A DNA stretch of 40,016 bases from an uncultured SAR86 cluster bacterium (GTDB lineage Bacteria; Pseudomonadota; Gammaproteobacteria; Magnimaribacterales; D2472), in assembly GCA_902596165.1 (NCBI GenBank), contig CACJSU010000012.1, positions 1 through 40,016 on the forward strand, read 5' to 3'. The notes below the pieces were generated by a model. The model worked only from the letters and a program-made list of their open reading frames with translations, had not been told where the DNA came from and ran no database searches. Positions 34,039 through 40,016 of the stretch are shown here, piece by piece. Position numbers and translations under genes: made by a program. The stretch's first letter is position 1. Every line of letters starts with the position of its first letter.

Positions 34039-35900
34039 TAAACTCTTAGCTCCTTAATATTTTTATTTCCATACATTAAATTAACGATAGCTCTTGTTCC
34101 TAAGATAGCAGTAAACATAGAAGTTAAAATTCCTATCGACAAAGTTATCGCAAACCCTTTAACCGGACCAGTTCCAATCGCATAAAGTACGATCGATGCT
34201 ATCAATGTTGTAACATTTGCATCAACAATGGTTACAAAAGCTCTAGAGAAACCTTCTTGAATGGCTGTTTGAGGATCTTTGCCATCTTTAATCTCTTCTC
34301 TAATCCGAGAAAAAATTAACACATTAGCATCCACTGCCATACCTATGGTAAGAACTATACCTGCAATTCCAGGAAGAGTTAGGGTGGCCCCTAACAAAGA
34401 CATGAAGCCTGTAATCAAAACTACATTGGCAAAAAGAGCAATGTTTGCGGCAAATCCGAACCAGCGATAATAAAAAAGCATAAAAGCAATAACTGATAAC
34501 AAACCAATAATGATTGAGCGAACCCCTAGCTCAATGTTCTCTTTTCCAAGGCTTGGGCCAACTGTTCTCTCCTCTACAAATTTCATGGGAGCTGCCAATG
34601 CTCCAGCTCGAAGCAATAATGCAAGTTCACTCGCCTCTTGTGGTGATCCAACACCTGTGATTCTAAATGCAGTTCCTAAAACAGCTTGAACCGTGGCAAG
34701 ACTTATAATCTCTTTTTCAATATATGCAGTCTGCTCAATAACATCGTTACCATCAACATCTTGTGTAAGGACTGATTTGCTTTTTTGCTCTACAAAAAGG
34801 ACACCCAGCCGCCTGCCAATATTTCCATTGGTAGCTTTTTGCATAGCACGCCCACCTTGCATATCCAGGGTAATGTTTACTTGAGCAAACCCACTTTCAT
34901 CAAAACCTGCGCTAGCATTGGTAACCCTTTCACCTGCAACAATAATATTTTTTTCTAGAAAAGCTGAGCCCATTCGTTCATCTTGAAAATCAAATTCCTC
35001 TTTTCTTAACCTTGATGTGGTTGATGCAGCTTCTAACCTAAATTCTAGATTTGCAGTTTTTCCAATAATTTTTTTAGCTGCAGTTGTATCCTGCACACCA
35101 GGTAATTGAACAACAATTCTACTGCTTCCTTGTCGCTGAACAATTGGTTCGCTCACTCCTAATTCATTAACCCTATTTCTCAAGGTCATAAGATTTTGCC
35201 CCACAGCATAGTCTCTAATCTCTTTAATAGCGGACTGTGAATAAGCAAGCTCAACTAGGTTTCTAACCGAATTTGCCGTCAAATCATAAAGAGGAGTTCC
35301 AAGGGGAGTTATATTGTCTTCATTAAAAATTCTTAATGCTTTGTTGTAATCCTCATCACTTACAAATGAAAATAATAAATCTTTGTTATCCTTTCTTGAG
35401 CTCTCAACATTGATTCGATCATCTCTAAATTTCTTTCTGTACTGATTCAACAACGATTCCAGGCGATTATCTAGAGCGCTATCGATATCAACTTCCAAAA
35501 GAAAATGCACTCCACCTGACAAATCTAGGCCAAGTTTTAATGGGCCCCCACCAATATCTCTAAGCCATTGAGGTGTAGATGGTTCGAGGTTCAATGCAAC
35601 AATTGCTTCATCGAGTAAGGTTTTTTGCAACGCAGCTTTACCTGCAAGCTGATCATCAAAAGAATTGAACTTAGCAATAATATTGTTGTCTTTGAGTCCA
35701 ACCGATTCAACTCCAGTTAATTGATCTTCTAATATGTCTTTAACTTGATTTAATAAAATCTGATCAGCCGATTTGCCTGAGTCAGTATACGCAATCTGAA
35801 TTGCTGGCTTGGCAGGATATAAATTTGGTAAAGAATAGATCACACCAATAGACATCACCATCAATATGAATGTGTATGTCCAGATTGAGAATCTATTCAT
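34038..35900 (-). CDS. secD: Protein translocase subunit SecD
   Basis: This 620-residue inner-membrane protein has one N-terminal helix, a large periplasmic P1 region, and five C-terminal helices. The D1 motif LKLGLDLSGGVHFLLEVD lies near 122. The periplasmic part includes VVQLPGVQDTTAAKKIIGKTA, and the TM region has GMAVDANVLIFSRIREE with the conserved Asp. It forms the accessory translocase with SecF and YajC. yajC ends 9 bp upstream. Confidence 0.97.
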   Translation of the reverse strand: MNRFSIWTYTFILMVMSIGVIYSLPNLYPAKPAIQIAYTDSGKSADQILLNQVKDILEDQLTGVESVGLKDNNIIAKFNSFDDQLAGKAALQKTLLDEAIVALNLEPSTPQWLRDIGGGPLKLGLDLSGGVHFLLEVDIDSALDNRLESLLNQYRKKFRDDRINVESSRKDNKDLLFSFVSDEDYNKALRIFNEDNITPLGTPLYDLTANSVRNLVELAYSQSAIKEIRDYAVGQNLMTLRNRVNELGVSEPIVQRQGSSRIVVQLPGVQDTTAAKKIIGKTANLEFRLEAASTTSRLRKEEFDFQDERMGSAFLEKNIIVAGERVTNASAGFDESGFAQVNITLDMQGGRAMQKATNGNIGRRLGVLFVEQKSKSVLTQDVDGNDVIEQTAYIEKEIISLATVQAVLGTAFRITGVGSPQEASELALLLRAGALAAPMKFVEERTVGPSLGKENIELGVRSIIIGLLSVIAFMLFYYRWFGFAANIALFANVVLITGFMSLLGATLTLPGIAGIVLTIGMAVDANVLIFSRIREEIKDGKDPQTAIQEGFSRAFVTIVDANVTTLIASIVLYAIGTGPVKGFAITLSIGILTSMFTAILGTRAIVNLMYGNKNIKELRV

Positions 35901-35909
35901 GATCTTTTA

Positions 35910-36221
35910 TCAATCAATTGATGCGATGGTACCTTTCGGCAAAGTATTCGCAATAGCAGTTTTTTGAAGTTTAAAAGTAATGTTTTCACTCACTTCGATA
36001 GAAACATATGGGCCTTTGATTTCCTTGATACGACCAATGATTCCACCTGCAGCGACAACTTCATCGCCTTTCTCAAGCCCGTCCATCATTTCTTGCAAAG
36101 CCTTCATACGCTTTTGCTGAGGTCGAATGGTCATAAAATACATAAGGGCTAAAAAACCTATAAAAAAAACAATAATAGGATCCGGTAGCCACCATGGTAA
36201 TTGTTGCTGTGTTTCGTTCAT
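35910..36221 (-). CDS. yajC: Sec translocon accessory protein YajC
   Basis: This 103-residue protein has one membrane helix (PIIVFFIGFLALMYFMTIRP, about 16-35) followed by the family signature QQKRMKALQEMM and GDEVVAAGGIIGRI. It associates with SecDF. The place between tgt and secD is the conserved gammaproteobacterial order. Confidence 0.95.
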   Translation of the reverse strand: MNETQQQLPWWLPDPIIVFFIGFLALMYFMTIRPQQKRMKALQEMMDGLEKGDEVVAAGGIIGRIKEIKGPYVSIEVSENITFKLQKTAIANTLPKGTIASID

Positions 36222-36230
36222 GCAATCTCC

Positions 36231-38364
<2,134 letters not shown>

Positions 38365-38414
38365 GGGAGGTGCTAATTCTAAAAGATGTTGAACTCAGCT
38401 ACAATGACCGCCAT

Positions 38415-38499
38415 GCCCCATTGGCGGAATTGGTAGACGCGCGCGATTCAAAATCGCGTTCCTTCGGGAGTACCTGTTCGACTCAGGTATGGGGCACCA
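38415..38499 (+). tRNA. tRNA-Leu (anticodon CAA)
   Basis: The 85-nt sequence begins GCCCCATTGGCGGAATTGGT and has an acceptor stem GCCCCAT/ATGGGGC. The anticodon arm is CGCGA-TTCAAAA-TCGCG with CAA as anticodon. A long class II variable arm (TTCCTTCGGGAG region) is present, then a T-arm with GTTCGACTC, and CCA is encoded. It is divergent from queA with a 50-bp gap. Confidence 0.97.
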
Positions 38500-38511
38500 A
38501 ATTTCTTGATA

Positions 38512-40016
38512 CTAATAACTACAATCAGTATTTAAAATTGAAAACAAATAATTTCGTGTTGTGCTTGCATCTTGCCAACTGTCGGTTGTAGAAATGAGAT
38601 CAAGACAACCAAGCTTGTCTGCGTCAATTGGGACACCTTTGAATAAAGTATCATTGTTTCCATTGAAGAACACCGGTCGATTAGGAAAAGTGGAATTTGG
38701 CAAAGATCGAAAATTACCCACTCCATCATTAATTGCAACATGCGCACCATGAAAGCTAGTTCGAAAATCTCTTGTTGAATGAATGATATCAAGAGCTCCA
38801 TCTAAGTTCATATCTCGGATATAGATATTACTTTCACCATGATGATTAGCTGCTCTTTCTTGGTTTGTAAAACGCGCATCGGTTTCATCTACCAAATTTC
38901 CAACACCATCATTTATTAAGACTTGCACATATGCGCCTTCGTAATATGGATTAGCCCTAGTAATTCCCACTACAACATCCATAAAACCATCATTATTTAA
39001 ATCCCCTTTTGCGGCATGATTATATTTAGTCTCATTAACACCAAATGGACCAGTGGGTGTAGGTATTTTTTTCCAGTTTTGAATCTCTTTTGTGCCATTG
39101 CTTAGCAAAGTAAAGCCTTCCTCTGGATTTTGATCAAAATTCCACCTGTCATTAAAATTCCAAAAAATAATATCGTCGAACCCATCATTATTTAAATCTG
39201 CTAGGATGCTACTCATGGGGCTTCCATACTTATAATTCCAATCTAGATTAAGGTATGGATGAATGGTAAATCTTCCTTGTCCATCATTAACCAATAACAT
39301 GTTGCAAGCAAAAAGATCAATGTCGCCATCACCATCTGGATCTCCACCACTTGCATCGTGAGCAAATCTGCACAACTGCCCCAGGCCATTATTTTCATCG
39401 TTTATGTTTGCCGAACTTACCTCAAACCTGCCTGATGAATTTGATAACAACAAAAAATGTGGGTAAGGATCAATGCCCCATCTCTTATCCTGCCTAACAG
39501 ACAGTCCCATAGACCCAGCGAAGACATCATCCAACCCATCCCCATTCAGGTCGTCGACAACTAGCCTATAAGCAAAGGGATGTGTGGGAGCCTCTGATGT
39601 AGCATAAAGATCTAAGTCTTCTGCAAAACCGCCCTTTTGATCATTCAGATAGATATTGACTGGACCATAAATCTTTTTGCTTTGATCAATGGTGTGAGGA
39701 AAGATAGCCCAAGCAACCACTAAATCTTCAAAACCATCGCCATTAAAATCACCAGTTGCAATATTGTGAGCATCTTGACCAAATAATTCATTCTCGTATG
39801 TAACACAATCATTTTCTGTTGGGTAGCAAACAGTAGCTGAATATCTTTCTGTTATTTCTATTCCCCCAAATCCAATATCATGAGCGCTAAAATATGCAGA
39901 GCTTAAATATGCAATATTGCTTGGTTCAGGATTTGGAGTAAATGCTGTTTGCTTTCTTGTAACATTAAGCGTGAAATTCTGCGAACCAGCACATTCAGGT
40001 TTAACAGTGAAGTTAG
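38512..40016 (-). CDS. FG-GAP/VCBS repeat surface or secreted protein, N-terminus beyond window
   Basis: The frame stays open from its TAA at 38512 to the right edge, about 500 residues, so the true start is outside. It carries at least six FG-GAP-type repeats with calcium-binding cores: DFNGDGFEDL, DLNGDGLDDVFAG, DPDGDGDIDLFAC, DLNNDGFDDII, DLNNDGFMDVVVG and DMNLDGALDII, plus a worn final one (DADKLGCLDLI). Such repeats form a beta-propeller on exported proteins, often for adhesion or polymer binding. The GTG at 39720 is inside a repeat and is not the start. Upstream residues (PECAGSQNFTLNVTRK) may belong to an Ig-like or linker domain. It converges on the tRNA-Leu gene. Confidence 0.88.
   Translation of the reverse strand, partial: NFTVKPECAGSQNFTLNVTRKQTAFTPNPEPSNIAYLSSAYFSAHDIGFGGIEITERYSATVCYPTENDCVTYENELFGQDAHNIATGDFNGDGFEDLVVAWAIFPHTIDQSKKIYGPVNIYLNDQKGGFAEDLDLYATSEAPTHPFAYRLVVDDLNGDGLDDVFAGSMGLSVRQDKRWGIDPYPHFLLLSNSSGRFEVSSANINDENNGLGQLCRFAHDASGGDPDGDGDIDLFACNMLLVNDGQGRFTIHPYLNLDWNYKYGSPMSSILADLNNDGFDDIIFWNFNDRWNFDQNPEEGFTLLSNGTKEIQNWKKIPTPTGPFGVNETKYNHAAKGDLNNDGFMDVVVGITRANPYYEGAYVQVLINDGVGNLVDETDARFTNQERAANHHGESNIYIRDMNLDGALDIIHSTRDFRTSFHGAHVAINDGVGNFRSLPNSTFPNRPVFFNGNNDTLFKGVPIDADKLGCLDLISTTDSWQDASTTRNYLFSILNTDCSY

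Noticed and set aside
39720-39720. GTG at 39720 as start of the FG-GAP protein
   Set aside because: The frame continues upstream without a stop to the window edge and the GTG lies inside a repeat (DFNGDGFEDLVV).

Overview
The window is AT-rich, tightly packed bacterial DNA from what looks like a marine gammaproteobacterium, possibly SAR86-like. The lineage is inferred from three things: the gammaproteobacterial block queA-tgt-yajC-secD-secF, the divergent trmJ/suhB pair, and large TonB-dependent receptors next to genes for methylated marine osmolytes. No 16S rRNA is present, so this is not proven.

Layout. 1-1070 is the N-terminal part of a TPR protein that runs off the left edge. 1167-3773 is a TonB-dependent receptor. 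4202-18697 is a methylated-compound and C1 island. It holds a BCCT transporter with a small NTF2-like partner, a dimethylglycine-dehydrogenase-like FAD/GcvT protein, two DmdA-like GcvT paralogues, a MetF-like reductase, an HPP membrane protein, a 2OG oxygenase plus HD-domain oxygenase pair resembling TmpA/TmpB, and an operon of formate-THF ligase, NAD formate dehydrogenase and glutathione-dependent formaldehyde dehydrogenase. 18898-24711 is mixed accessory sequence: malonyl-CoA decarboxylase, a secreted nuclease, NTF2-like, SDR, a PhoPQ-related hydrolase and several small secreted or membrane proteins. 24876-25190 is a YegP-type protein. 25368-31067 is a heme-uptake locus with a TonB receptor facing hmuTUV-hugZ across a double Fur box. 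31437-38499 is core genome with tRNA-Glu, trmJ, suhB, secF, secD, yajC, tgt, queA and tRNA-Leu. 38512 to the right edge is a large FG-GAP/VCBS repeat protein.

How the genes may work together. The 4.2-18.7 kb island reads as a route for stripping and burning methyl groups. TmpAB would turn 2-(trimethylammonio)ethylphosphonate into glycine betaine and phosphate. BCCT could import betaine or DMSP. DmdA-like and FAD/GcvT proteins would move methyl groups to tetrahydrofolate. MetF would oxidise methyl-THF, Fhs run in reverse would release formate with ATP gain, and formate dehydrogenase would give CO2 and NADH. FrmA would handle free formaldehyde. The family assignments are well supported by motifs. 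The exact substrates and the joined-up pathway are inference.
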